DNA from: Craurococcus roseus
GTDB lineage: Bacteria; Pseudomonadota; Alphaproteobacteria; Acetobacterales; Acetobacteraceae
Direction: 5' to 3'
Assembly (NCBI RefSeq): GCF_039523795.1
Contig: NZ_BAAAFZ010000065.1
Span: 1 to 41,118, forward strand
Length of the DNA: 41,118 nucleotides
Shown: one piece after another, positions 26,069-33,593 of the stretch
Numbering within the stretch: position 1 is the first letter of the stretch
Layout of the letters: every line of letters begins with the position of its first letter
Made by a program: the position numbers and the translations under genes
The notes under the pieces: generated by a model
Told to the model about the DNA's origin: nothing
What the model saw: the letters and a program-made list of their open reading frames with translations, nothing else
The model's database searches: none

Positions 26069-26530
26069 ATGCCAACCACACAACAGGGTGAAGCGCAGGG
26101 CAAGGGGACGGCGGCCAAGGAAAGCGGCGCCAAGCCGGGTCAACGCGCCAACGCAGCGGACCGTCACGTCGGCGCCCGCATTCGCGAACGTCGGGTGATG
26201 ATGGGCCTGTCGCAACAGCAACTCGCCCGCATGGTCGGCGTAACCTACCAGCAGGCACATAAGTATGAGCGCGGCTTGAACCGAATCTCCGCGGGGAGGC
26301 TGTTCGAGATCGCGCAGGTGCTTGACGTGCCGGTGTCGTTCTTCTTCGAGGGCTTGGCCGCGACCAGCGACCACCAGGAGGCGTCTCCCCGGCAACGCAT
26401 GTGCCTGGAACTGGCTCGCAACTTCGCTATGATCGACAACGAAAAGCACCAAGAAGCGTTGAGTCAAATGGCACGCGCCCTCGCGGCGCAAAGCCAGGCC
26501 GCCCAAGGAGGTGGCACGGACACCCACTGA
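26069..26530 (+). CDS. XRE-family helix-turn-helix transcriptional regulator
   Basis: This 153-residue protein has a Gln/Gly/Lys-rich flexible N terminus (1-30) and a Cro/CI-type HTH (about 36-92: GARIRERRVMMGLSQQQLAR, then VGVTYQQAHKYERGLNRISA with GRLFEIAQVLDVPVSFFFEG), followed by an acidic helical tail. The VTYQQAHKYERG recognition region is typical of a conserved alphaproteobacterial group of XRE regulators, which is often a single-copy chromosomal regulator; its targets here are unknown. ATG 26069 is preferred: AAAGG lies 7 bases upstream, while the alternative TTG at 26054 has none. The gene is 16 bases from the next one on the same strand. Confidence 0.88.
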   Translation: MPTTQQGEAQGKGTAAKESGAKPGQRANAADRHVGARIRERRVMMGLSQQQLARMVGVTYQQAHKYERGLNRISAGRLFEIAQVLDVPVSFFFEGLAATSDHQEASPRQRMCLELARNFAMIDNEKHQEALSQMARALAAQSQAAQGGGTDTH

Positions 26531-26546
26531 ACCCATTTAGGACTCG

Positions 26547-27638
26547 ATGTCGGACACTCGGTCGCCGCCCCTCGCCAGCTCTTTGCCGCCGGGACGCAGG
26601 CCTTGGCTGTCGGGGAGCGGTGGTTCCCCCGCGGCCGAGGGTTGGCGCCCCCCGGAAGGCCCTGTTGGGCACGCCTCGGCCGCCGGGCGGGAGTCTCGCC
26701 GAACGAGCCGGGGCCTCGCCGACAAGGGGGCCGCCAAGGGCGGGCTGCAACAACGCGGCCGGCCGGCTCCCTTGCTTCGGCCGCAGCGGCAGTTCGGCCG
26801 CAAGGCGGCGATCGGGACGGGCCTCTTGCTGGCGGGGGCCTTGGGGGGCTTGGTGCTCGGCTTGTCCCTGAGAACCGGAGTGCCGACGCAACAACAGCGG
26901 CGTGCCGAAACTCCGATGGCTGCCGTGTTGCCCGGCGCCACGGCGCCCGAAGCGGCCCTCAGCCAGGGCGGGCTGCCCAAATCGGCGCTGCTCGCCGGCG
27001 GCCCGGAATCGCCGCGGCCCGCGCCGCCGCCACTGGCGGCCGCGCCCCCGGCGGCTCGTGGCGGCATCGCCGATGGCGGCGGCCCTGACGCCGAAGCACT
27101 CCGGAAAGATTTGGCCGCGGAGCAGGCGCGCCTGGAAGCGCTTGCCCAGGCCAGGACGGCGGCCGAAGCGCAACTCGCCCAGTTGCAGGCGCAGGTGGCG
27201 CAGCGCGAGATCTTGGCGCGGCGCGAAGCCGCCCTGGCAGCCTTGCCGAGCGTGACCGCGCCCTTGCCCAATCCCCCGCGCGGCGAAGCCGGTCCCCGGC
27301 AGGCGGCTGGCATCGGGTCCGGCACGGGCGCAGCGGCCCAACCGGCGGCCGGGCAGCAGCGGGTGGTGCTGCACCACCGCGCCGGCTCCTACGCTGCGTC
27401 GGAGGCGGCAGGCGCCATGGCGACGCAGGTGCGCGAGGCCGGCTTCGACCTCAATGAAACTCGTGCCGTCACCGCGACGCCTTCGCAACGTGTGGTGCGC
27501 TATTTCCACGCCGAAGACGCGCCGGCGGCGGCGCGCTTGGCCGGGCGGCTCGGGCGCGGTTGGGCGCTTCAGGACTTCCGCTCCTACGAGCCGCTGCCCG
27601 CCCCCGGCCTTTTGGAGGTCTGGCTGCCCGACCGCTGA
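26547..27638 (+). CDS. Membrane-anchored coiled-coil protein with a LytR_C-like C-terminal domain
   Basis: This 363-residue protein has a basic, low-complexity cytoplasmic N terminus (1-82), one membrane helix (about 85-107: KAAIGTGLLLAGALGGLVLG), a Pro/Ala-rich linker, a coiled coil (about 178-235: LRKDLAAEQARLEALAQART, then AEAQLAQLQAQVAQREILAR), another linker and a compact C-terminal domain (about 270-363: QQRVVLHHRAGSYAASEAAG, then RVVRYFHAEDAPAAARLAGR). The last domain resembles LytR_C/SPOR-like small alpha-beta domains by pattern only. It should sit in the inner membrane with the coiled coil and C terminus in the periplasm. It starts 16 bases after the HTH gene and may be co-transcribed. 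Function unknown. Confidence 0.68.
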   Translation: MSDTRSPPLASSLPPGRRPWLSGSGGSPAAEGWRPPEGPVGHASAAGRESRRTSRGLADKGAAKGGLQQRGRPAPLLRPQRQFGRKAAIGTGLLLAGALGGLVLGLSLRTGVPTQQQRRAETPMAAVLPGATAPEAALSQGGLPKSALLAGGPESPRPAPPPLAAAPPAARGGIADGGGPDAEALRKDLAAEQARLEALAQARTAAEAQLAQLQAQVAQREILARREAALAALPSVTAPLPNPPRGEAGPRQAAGIGSGTGAAAQPAAGQQRVVLHHRAGSYAASEAAGAMATQVREAGFDLNETRAVTATPSQRVVRYFHAEDAPAAARLAGRLGRGWALQDFRSYEPLPAPGLLEVWLPDR

Positions 27639-27685
27639 CGGCCCCCGTGAGCGTCGGAGTAGCTTGAACCGCCCCGGCGGCCCTA

Positions 27686-27709
27686 CCCTCGGTTCGGGTG
27701 AACCGAGGG
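27686..27709 (+). promoter_or_regulatory. Perfect hairpin that covers the ribosome binding site of the next gene
   Basis: CCCTCGGTTC (27686-27695), loop GGGT, GAACCGAGGG (27700-27709): a perfect 10-bp stem. The GAGGGAG ribosome site (27705-27711) of the ATG at 27721 lies mostly in its right arm, so folding would block translation start. It could also be a palindromic protein-binding site. Confidence 0.6.
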
Positions 27710-27720
27710 AGATAACATCC

Positions 27721-28968
27721 ATGACGCCGACCCGTCGCGCCCTGCTCGCCGGCAGCGCCGCCACCGCCGCGCTGCCCCTCGCCGCGCCCGCCCTCGTGCG
27801 GGCCCAGCCGGCGGGCGACGTGGTCCGCATCGGCGTTCTGACGGACCTCAACGGCCCTTACCGCGACGTCACCGGCCCGACCAGCGTGGCTTGCGTGCGG
27901 CAGGCGGTGGAGGAGTTCACGGCGGCTAACCCATCCATCCGCGTCGAGGTCATCGCGGCCGACCACCAGAACAAGCCCGACGTCGGCGTGAACACCGTGC
28001 GGCAGTGGCTCGACCAGCGCGGCGTGGACGTGGTGACGGACGTGGGCAACAGCGCCATCGCGCTCGGCATCAACCCCGTCTGCGTGGAGCGCGACCGCGT
28101 CCACCTCAACGCCTCCGCCGCCACCTCGGAGCTGACGGGCCGCGCCTGCACGCCCAACACCGTGCATTGGAGCTACGACACCTGGTGCTTCGCCAACACC
28201 TCCGGCGCTGGGCTGACGCGCATGGGCGGCGACACTTGGTACTTCGTGACGGCCGATTACGCTTTCGGCCACGCCATCCAGCGCGACACCACCCGCGCCG
28301 TCGAGACTGCCGGCGGGCGGGTGCTCGGCGCGTCCGTGTACCCCTTCCCGTCCACCACCGACTTCTCGGCGTTCCTGCTGCAAGCGCGCGCGAGCCGCGC
28401 CAAGGTGCTCGGCCTCGCCATGGCGGGCGACGACCTGGTGAACTGCGTGAAGCAGGCGCAGGAATTCGGCCTGCCGCGCGGCGGCATGAAGCTCGCCGCC
28501 ATCATCGGCTCCGTGACCGGCGTGCTGGCGGCGGGGATGAACACCATGCAAGGGATGTTCATCTCCGAGACCTTCTACTGGGACCAGGACGAGCGCACCC
28601 GAGCCTTCACCAAGCGCGTGCAAACCAAGCTGCCGGCGGGCGTGTTCCCGAACTACGTCCATGCCGGCAACTACTCCGGCGTCTTGCACTACCTGAAGGT
28701 CGTGAAGGAGTTGGGCGTCGGCGCCGCGAAGGCGTCGGGCCGCGCGGCGGTCGCGGCGATGAAGCGGATGCCCACGGACGACGACGCCTATGGCCAGGGC
28801 CGCGTCCGCGAGGACGGGCGCAAGATCCACCCGGCGCACCTCTACGAAGTGAAGCGCCCGGAGGAGAGCCGCTACCAGGGCGACGTCTACAAGGTCTCGA
28901 TGACGATTCCCGCCGAGCAGGCGTTCCGGCCGGTGGCGGAGGGCGGGTGCCCGTTGGTGCGGAGTTGA
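27721..28968 (+). CDS. ABC transporter substrate-binding protein, branched-chain amino acid type
   Basis: This 415-residue protein is a type I periplasmic binding protein (Peripla_BP_6). A twin-arginine-like signal, TPTRRALLAGSAATAAL, ends near residue 29 (PALVRAQPA). The mature protein starts with VVRIGVLTDLNGPYRDVTGP and contains VNTVRQWLDQRGVDVVTDVG, WYFVTADYAFGHAIQRDTTR and the usual closing VYKVSMTIPAEQAFRPV. The many Acetobacteraceae/Bradyrhizobium relatives are annotated as Liv-type binding proteins for amino acids or aromatic acids; the ligand here cannot be told. No permease or ATPase gene is adjacent. The ATG at 27721 has GAGGGAG inside a hairpin (27686-27709), a possible translational control. 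Confidence 0.9.
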   Translation: MTPTRRALLAGSAATAALPLAAPALVRAQPAGDVVRIGVLTDLNGPYRDVTGPTSVACVRQAVEEFTAANPSIRVEVIAADHQNKPDVGVNTVRQWLDQRGVDVVTDVGNSAIALGINPVCVERDRVHLNASAATSELTGRACTPNTVHWSYDTWCFANTSGAGLTRMGGDTWYFVTADYAFGHAIQRDTTRAVETAGGRVLGASVYPFPSTTDFSAFLLQARASRAKVLGLAMAGDDLVNCVKQAQEFGLPRGGMKLAAIIGSVTGVLAAGMNTMQGMFISETFYWDQDERTRAFTKRVQTKLPAGVFPNYVHAGNYSGVLHYLKVVKELGVGAAKASGRAAVAAMKRMPTDDDAYGQGRVREDGRKIHPAHLYEVKRPEESRYQGDVYKVSMTIPAEQAFRPVAEGGCPLVRS

Positions 28969-29023
28969 GGCCGCGCCGTCCGGCGGGCGCCGGGCGCCCC
29001 GGCCCGACCCGGCGAGGCTGGCC

Positions 29024-29659
29024 GTGACGCCCGATGCCGCCGGCCTCCTCCTGTTCCTCGCCGCCGCGCTCGCCATCGCGGTCACACCCGGGCCGGGCAT
29101 CTTCTACGTGGCCGCGCGCACCCTCGCGGGCGGTCGCGGCGAAGGGATCGCTTCCAGCTTCGGGACCGGCCTCGGCGGGTTGGTCCACGTCGCGGCCGGC
29201 GCGCTCGGCGTTTCGGCGCTGGTGATGGCGAGCGCGCAAGCGTTCACCGTCCTCAAGGTGGCCGGTGCCGCTTACTTGGTGTGGTTGGGGCTCAGGGCGA
29301 TCCGCGAAGCGCGGCGCGTCCCGCCGCCGGAGCGCGCCGTCGCAACGGGCGCGGCTTGGGCCTTCCGCGAGGGCGTGGTCGTCGAAGCGCTGAATCCGAA
29401 GACCGCCGCCTTCTTCCTGGCCTTCATCCCCCAGTTCGTCGACCCGGCGCAGGGGGGCGTCGCGCTCCAGTTCGCGGCGCTCGGCTTGGTGTCGGTCGCG
29501 CTCAACACGCTGGTCGATGTGGCGGTGGCTTGCGCGGCGTCGCGCGCCCGCGACGGCCTCGCCCGGCGCGCCGGCTTGGTCCGCCGGTTGCGCGAAGCGT
29601 CCGGCGCCGTCCTTTGCGGGCTGGGCGTATCGCTCGCCTTCGCGCGCCGGGCAGGGTGA
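29024..29659 (+). CDS. LysE family amino acid exporter
   Basis: This 211-residue protein has about six membrane helices and the LysE/RhtB signature near the start: ALAIAVTPGPGIFYVAARTL, with GGRGEGIASSFGTGLGGLVH next, and later FREGVVVEALNPKTAAFFLA with FIPQFVDP. It should export an amino acid or related metabolite; the family has many substrates. GTG 29024 follows CGAGGCTGG. Its TGA overlaps the GTG of the following GNAT gene (GTGA), so the two are translationally coupled, and export plus acetylation may belong to one detoxification function. Confidence 0.92.
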   Translation: MTPDAAGLLLFLAAALAIAVTPGPGIFYVAARTLAGGRGEGIASSFGTGLGGLVHVAAGALGVSALVMASAQAFTVLKVAGAAYLVWLGLRAIREARRVPPPERAVATGAAWAFREGVVVEALNPKTAAFFLAFIPQFVDPAQGGVALQFAALGLVSVALNTLVDVAVACAASRARDGLARRAGLVRRLREASGAVLCGLGVSLAFARRAG

Positions 29660-30129
29660 ACCTCTTCGGGGCGGAGGCCGGGGGCGGCGTCCTGTTCCGC
29701 CGCGCGACGCCGGAGACGGGCGGCTTCGACGCCCTCGCCTCCGACGCCGTCGCCAAAGGGCACCGCTTCGTCGCCCGTTTGACCGATGAGTGGCGGAGCG
29801 GCGTCAATCGGTTCGACCGGCCGAGCGAGGCGCTCCGCGGCGCGTTCCTGGGCGGCGTCCTCGTAGCGGTGGGCGGCCTTGACGCCGATCCCTAGCTGCC
29901 GGACGGTTTCGGCACGGCGCGCCTGCGGCACGTCTACGTGCGTTCGGCTTGGCGGCGGACCGGGGTGGGCGCTGCCCTTACCCACCACTTGCTGTCGCTG
30001 GCCGGCCCCCGCTTCCGGCGCGTGCGCCTCCGCACCGGGAAGCCGGATGCGGCGCGGCTCTGCGAACGCTGCGGCTTCGAGCCCGTGGACGAGCAGGACG
30101 CGACGCACGGCTTCGTCGTGGCGCCCTGA
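29656..30129 (+). pseudogene. GNAT N-acetyltransferase gene interrupted by one in-frame amber codon
   Basis: The frame starts at GTG 29656, overlapping the lysE stop. Codons 1-79 read as the start of a GNAT protein and end in VAVGGLDADP, where TAG stops it at 29893-29895. The same frame then continues without a break to TGA 30127-30129: GTARLRHVYVRSAWRRTGVG (the acetyl-CoA binding motif A), then ALTHHLLSLAGPRF and CERCGFEPVDEQ. Homologues usually have Asp-Pro-Tyr at this point, so TAC to TAG would explain it. Together the two halves make a normal GNAT of about 157 residues. Either a recent nonsense mutation, a sequencing error, or readthrough. Confidence 0.8.
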
Positions 30130-30156
30130 CCCGGCCCGCTCCCGCGTGCGGCGCTT

Positions 30157-30468
30157 TTACGCCAGCGCTTCGTTCACCTGCGCGACGGGTTGCACGTCGG
30201 TGAAGTTCGGTATGTCGCCGAAGACCTCGCTGCCGTGCGCGGCGCCGGCTTTTTGCAACGCCTCCGCCGATTCGAAGGAGAGCAGCGCCATCACGCGGAA
30301 GGGCGCAGGACCGCCGTCCGGCGTGCCGACCCCGCGCAGCAGGCGCAGGTCGGTGAGGCCCATCGGTTCCCAGCGCTGCCGCACCAGCGGGATGTGCTTG
30401 TCGAGGTAGTAGCGCTCGTCGAAGCGCGATCCGGGTTGGTTGGGGTAGAGCACGCTCACCAAGACCAT
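30157..30468 (-). CDS. EthD family protein
   Basis: This 103-residue protein has the small ferredoxin-like (dimeric alpha-beta barrel) EthD fold: MVLVSVLYPNQPGSRFDERY at the start, then YLDKHIPLVRQRWEP, the conserved HxPLV element, and VMALLSFESAEALQKAGAAH in the second half. EthD proteins are needed for ethyl tert-butyl ether degradation in Rhodococcus but are widespread with unknown roles. ATG 30468 has AAGGAGGAAACC just upstream. Convergent with the GNAT gene and divergent from the hydrolase pseudogene at 30641. Confidence 0.88.
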   Translation of the reverse strand: MVLVSVLYPNQPGSRFDERYYLDKHIPLVRQRWEPMGLTDLRLLRGVGTPDGGPAPFRVMALLSFESAEALQKAGAAHGSEVFGDIPNFTDVQPVAQVNEALA

Positions 30469-30640
30469 GGCGGTTTCCTCCTTCTTAGGCTCGCCGGGGA
30501 CTTGTAGCCCCTCCCCTTGCCCTGGCGCGAGCGAGCCCGCCTGGACGCACCGGCCCCGGGACTTCGCCGAACGGATGACGCGGGGCCCGCCGGGCCTCCC
30601 TTTGATGCCGCCCGACGCAGACCGGGACGGGAGAACGGGC

Positions 30641-31478
30641 ATGGACGGATCGCCGGGCGGCGACAGCCGCCGGTCGCGCTTGCGATGGGCCGCGGCCGCT
30701 TTGCTCTCCGCGCTGGCGGCGCCGGCTCCCCCTGCCGCCGCCACCCCCGGCCGGTCGTGTTGGCGCTGCCCGACGCCCCCGGGCCGGACGGCCGCAGCCG
30801 GCCCTACCTCGACACGCTCAACGCGGCGGGCTTCGCCACCGTCGAATTCGTCCCGTCCGCCGGCGACGACGGGGCCGTCGAATCGACGCTGTCAACGGCG
30901 GACGGGCTCGCGGCCGTGCTTGGCGCGCTGGCGGCCGAGCCCCGCGTGGACGCGGCGCGGCTCGGCGTGCTGGCCTTCGGCGCCGGGGCGCACCGCGTTG
31001 CGCGAACCGGCCGGCGCTGGCGAACGCGCCGGCCGTCCTCCTCTACCCCGGCTGCGCCGGCCTACCGCCGCCGGGCGGCCGGCGGGTCCTCCTCCTGCAC
31101 GGCGGGCTGGACCGCGCCGACGCGCCGGCCGGCTCTTGCGCCCGCTGGGCCACCGCCGGTCCGTCGGCGCGGCGGCACGAGTACCGGGACGCCACCTACG
31201 CCTGGGACTTCTCCGACGGCCCCTGGTCGGACGGCCTCGCTTTGCTGCCGAGCCCCGGCGATCCGTCGCGGCGGGTTTGGTTCCGCGCCGACCCGGGCGC
31301 CACCGCCGACGCGGCCGCGCGCGCTGGCGTCTTTCTGGCCGCCGCGCTCGGCGTGGCGGCCGCGGGGCGGCCGGGGGAGCCCGGGGCCGTTTCCTCCTTC
31401 GGCGCGGCGGCGTCCGGCGCGGGTCCGCGCCCGCCCGCGACCCTCACCGAGCGGCCATCGACAGCGTCGGGTGGATGA
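30641..31478 (+). pseudogene. Dienelactone hydrolase-like secreted protein gene with two frameshifts
   Basis: The coding signal moves through three frames. Frame A, from ATG 30641 (after GACGGGAGAACGG), gives MDGSPGGDSRR and a signal peptide, RWAAAALLSALAAPAPPAAA. Near 30744-30755, at a C5 run, it passes to frame B: RPVVLALPDAPGPDGRSRPY, then VDAARLGVLAFGAGAHRVA. Near 30995-31015 it passes to frame C: PALANAPAVLLYPGCAGLPP, then RRVLLLHGGLDRADAPAGSC and DATYAWDFSDGPW. The pieces fit an alpha/beta hydrolase of the dienelactone hydrolase type in the right order, about 275 residues. The nucleophile motif appears as FGAGA, which lacks the usual Cys/Ser elbow residue. Either a decayed gene or two base-call errors. 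The C terminus overlaps the end of the CHAP gene on the other strand. Confidence 0.6.
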
Positions 31479-32019
31479 AGCCGTAGCTCAGGTAGCTGGA
31501 CGCGCCCCAGTCGTTGATGCGCGGGTACCAGACCCGCACCAGGGACCAATCGTTGGCGGGCGAGACGTCCATCACCGGCTGGTCCCGCGCCGCGCGGCCC
31601 TTGGAAGCGCCCGAGGCCCAATTGGCGTGGTCCACCCGGATCTCCCGCGCCGACACCACGCGCGACACCACCGCGAGGTGCCCTTGCGGCAGGCGGGAGG
31701 TCCGCATCAGCACCAGCACGCTGCCGCGGCGCGGGTCGCGCCCGCGCCCGTAGTGGCCGGCCGCCGCGTCCCACCACGTCCAGGCGTCGCCGCGGAGCGG
31801 GATGCCGGAGCGCATCCGCGCGTAAGGGACGCAGGACCACGCCCCGGCCCCGTCGGGAGCGGGGACGCCGGAGCGGTACGACGGTCCCCGGGAGGGGCCG
31901 CAGGCGGCGAAGAGAAGGAACGCCGCGAGCGTCGCCGATGCGCGAAGGATGGAACCGACCCCCGTCCTGGTGCATAGGCAGGGTACCGGAGGCGGGCGCC
32001 AGCGCCCAACAGCAATCAC
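31444..32019 (-). CDS. CHAP-domain lipoprotein (probable cell-wall amidase)
   Basis: This 191-residue protein has a lipoprotein-like signal ending in the lipobox LFAAC (Cys40) and then a CHAP domain. The catalytic Cys63 is in WSCVPYARMRSG, His114 in QGHLAVVSRVV, and an Asn/His pair in VDHANW follows (about 131-133). WDAAAGHYGRGRDPRRGSVL is the usual middle part. CHAP enzymes cut peptide or amide bonds in peptidoglycan; here it would act in the periplasm, lipid-anchored. The start is uncertain: the only in-frame start is GTG 32019, with no ribosome site, and it gives an unusually long basic region before the hydrophobic stretch. The gene is divergent from 32121 and overlaps the hydrolase pseudogene at its end. 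Confidence 0.78.
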   Translation of the reverse strand: MIAVGRWRPPPVPCLCTRTGVGSILRASATLAAFLLFAACGPSRGPSYRSGVPAPDGAGAWSCVPYARMRSGIPLRGDAWTWWDAAAGHYGRGRDPRRGSVLVLMRTSRLPQGHLAVVSRVVSAREIRVDHANWASGASKGRAARDQPVMDVSPANDWSLVRVWYPRINDWGASSYLSYGFIHPTLSMAAR

Positions 32020-32120
32020 GTCTTAGCGATCAATGCTGTGGCGCCCGGCGTTGCGATGCGGTATCAGATGCGGCGGGTTGGTTTCGGCCGCCCGTCCGAT
32101 TAGCCGGATTCAGAGGTGTC

Positions 32121-32669
32121 ATGGGCGTTTTCGCATTTCAGCTCCCACGGGGGCGGCCTTCGCGCCGCGCCGGACGGGGCGCCTGCCTGCTCGCGGCCTT
32201 GGGGATGCTCGCCGCGCCGGCCTCCGAGGCCGCGGCGCGCTGCGCCAGCGAGGGCGAACAGAGCGTCTTCGAAGTCGAGGCGCTCAAGTCCGAGCTGATG
32301 GTGGTGGGCATCACCTGCAAGCAGGAGGACCGCTACAACGCGTTCATCCAGCGCTACCAGCCGAAGCTCGCCGAGAATTACCGCTCGTTCGAGCAGCACT
32401 TCGCCCGCGCGCGCGGCGGCGCCAGGGCGAGGGACGCCTACGTGACCAACCTGGCGCAGGTCCGCGGCTTCGAGGCGCAGAAGCTCGGCAGCGACTTCTG
32501 CCTGCGGAATCCGGGGCTGTTCGACGAGGTGATGGCCCTTCCGGGCGCCGAGGTGCTGCCGGCCTACGCCGCCGGCAAGGACCTGATCCCCGAAAGCCTC
32601 GGCTCTTGCGCGACGCAGGCGGCCGCCCCCGCCCGGAGCGCCGCCGCGTCCCGGAGGCGCGGCCGGTGA
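32121..32669 (+). CDS. Exported protein of unknown function with conserved-looking cysteines
   Basis: This 182-residue protein has a signal peptide (GACLLAALGMLAAPASEAAA, cleaved near residue 38) and a helical mature part with four Cys (in RCASEGEQ, GITCKQEDRY, SDFCLRNPG and LGSCATQ), possibly two disulfides. QRYQPKLAENYRSFEQHFAR and ARDAYVTNLAQVRGFEAQKL are typical of a small periplasmic helical family seen in Acetobacteraceae; I cannot name it. The tail is Ala/Arg-rich. ATG 32121 follows CAGAGGTG. Its stop overlaps the GTG of the next gene (GTGA), so the two are translated together. Confidence 0.75.
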   Translation: MGVFAFQLPRGRPSRRAGRGACLLAALGMLAAPASEAAARCASEGEQSVFEVEALKSELMVVGITCKQEDRYNAFIQRYQPKLAENYRSFEQHFARARGGARARDAYVTNLAQVRGFEAQKLGSDFCLRNPGLFDEVMALPGAEVLPAYAAGKDLIPESLGSCATQAAAPARSAAASRRRGR

Positions 32670-33214
32670 GCGCCCCCGTGACCCGTTTCCGGACGCTGGC
32701 CGTGGTGGCCGGCCTCGCCGCGCTCCAGGCCGCTTGCGCCCAGCCGCAGGTGGCGGCGCCCGGCCCGCGCATCTACGCCGTGGATGTGCAGGGCAGGTCC
32801 GCCTTGTGCGACGCGCCGCAGCAGGGCGTGACGCTGGCCGCCGGCCGCCAGACCGAGGCGGCCCTGACGATGGGCAACGACGGCGGCTGGTGCGGCATCC
32901 GCACCGACCGCGCGGGTCCGGGCCTCGTCACCGCCAAGCCGGCGCACGGGCGCCTGCACGTCCGCAAGGTCGGCGCGACCACCCGCGTCGATTACATCCC
33001 GGACCGCGGCTTCGCCGGCACCGACACCTTCGCGGTGAAGCTGCTGCCGGACCAAGCGGAGCTGAGGGTGACGGCCAACGTGCAGGCCAGTTCCACACAG
33101 CAAACCGCGTCGACGGCCGCGGTCGCCGCACCGGAGCCGGCTCCGACGCCGCCCCCTGCGAAGCGCGCGGCGGCGGCGCCCCCCGCCCGCAAGGCCGCGC
33201 CCACCAAGCGCTGA
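32666..33214 (+). CDS. Lipoprotein with a cadherin/Ig-like motif, unknown function
   Basis: This 182-residue protein has a lipobox, LQAAC (Cys near residue 24), after a short signal. The mature part (about 30-135) looks like a beta-sandwich: RIYAVDVQGRSALCDAPQQG, GNDGGWCGIRTDRAG, AKPAHGRLHVRKVGATTRVD, and YIPDRGFAGTDTFAVKLLPD, which resembles the end of bacterial Ig/cadherin-like repeats. The tail (135-182) is Pro/Ala/Lys-rich, as in proteins that reach to peptidoglycan. GTG 32666 overlaps the upstream stop. The pair 32121/32666 probably encodes two partners at the outer membrane; the neighbouring CHAP lipoprotein may be related. Confidence 0.72.
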   Translation: MSAPVTRFRTLAVVAGLAALQAACAQPQVAAPGPRIYAVDVQGRSALCDAPQQGVTLAAGRQTEAALTMGNDGGWCGIRTDRAGPGLVTAKPAHGRLHVRKVGATTRVDYIPDRGFAGTDTFAVKLLPDQAELRVTANVQASSTQQTASTAAVAAPEPAPTPPPAKRAAAAPPARKAAPTKR

Positions 33215-33241
33215 ACGGGGCGGTGCGCCGCGACCGGGGGG

Positions 33242-33544
33242 CTACCCGGCCGCGGCGGCCACCCCGCCGCCCAGGCCGGCGTACCATTCGGCGTAAGGCG
33301 TGTTGCGGGCGAGGCGCCGGTTGAGGTCCGGCGCCCCGTCCGTCCACCAGACCGGGCCGCGCTCGCCCAAGGTGCGCTTGGCCGCGTCCACGGCGGCGCG
33401 GGCATCCCGGAGCGCGGCGGCGTCCCCGGCGCGGTTGGCCGCGGCCACCGCCCGCCGCGCCGCCATCAGCTCCCGTGTCAGCTCCGCGCGGCGCTCCATG
33501 GGCAAGGCGGGGTCCGCCATGCGCCACAGCCGGCCGCGCACCAC
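33242..33544 (-). CDS. Small conserved protein of unknown function
   Basis: This protein of about 100 residues has two parts: VRGRLWRMADPALPMERRAE and MAARRAVAAANRAGDAAALR, with RDARAAVDAAKRTLGERGPV at the end of the helices, then WWTDGAPDLNRRLARNTPYA followed by EWYAGLGGG. The composition is helical, Ala/Arg-rich and soluble. The pattern is familiar as an unnamed alphaproteobacterial family. The frame stays open upstream to about 33600 and encodes HPVTPDGRYFVV there, which belongs to the same family, but no ATG, GTG or TTG lies before GTG 33547/33544. So the real start is unclear: an unusual start codon, or a lost one. It follows the HMG-CoA lyase gene, with possible overlap. Confidence 0.6.
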   Translation of the reverse strand: MVRGRLWRMADPALPMERRAELTRELMAARRAVAAANRAGDAAALRDARAAVDAAKRTLGERGPVWWTDGAPDLNRRLARNTPYAEWYAGLGGGVAAAAG

Positions 33545-33593
33545 GAAGTAGCGCCCGTCCGGCGTGACCGGGTGCGCCGGCGCGCCGGCCAGG

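Noticed and set aside
28985..29010. GGGCGCC-rich inverted repeat between the solute-binding protein and lysE genes as a terminator
   Set aside because: The possible stems are short or leave too small a loop, and no T run follows.
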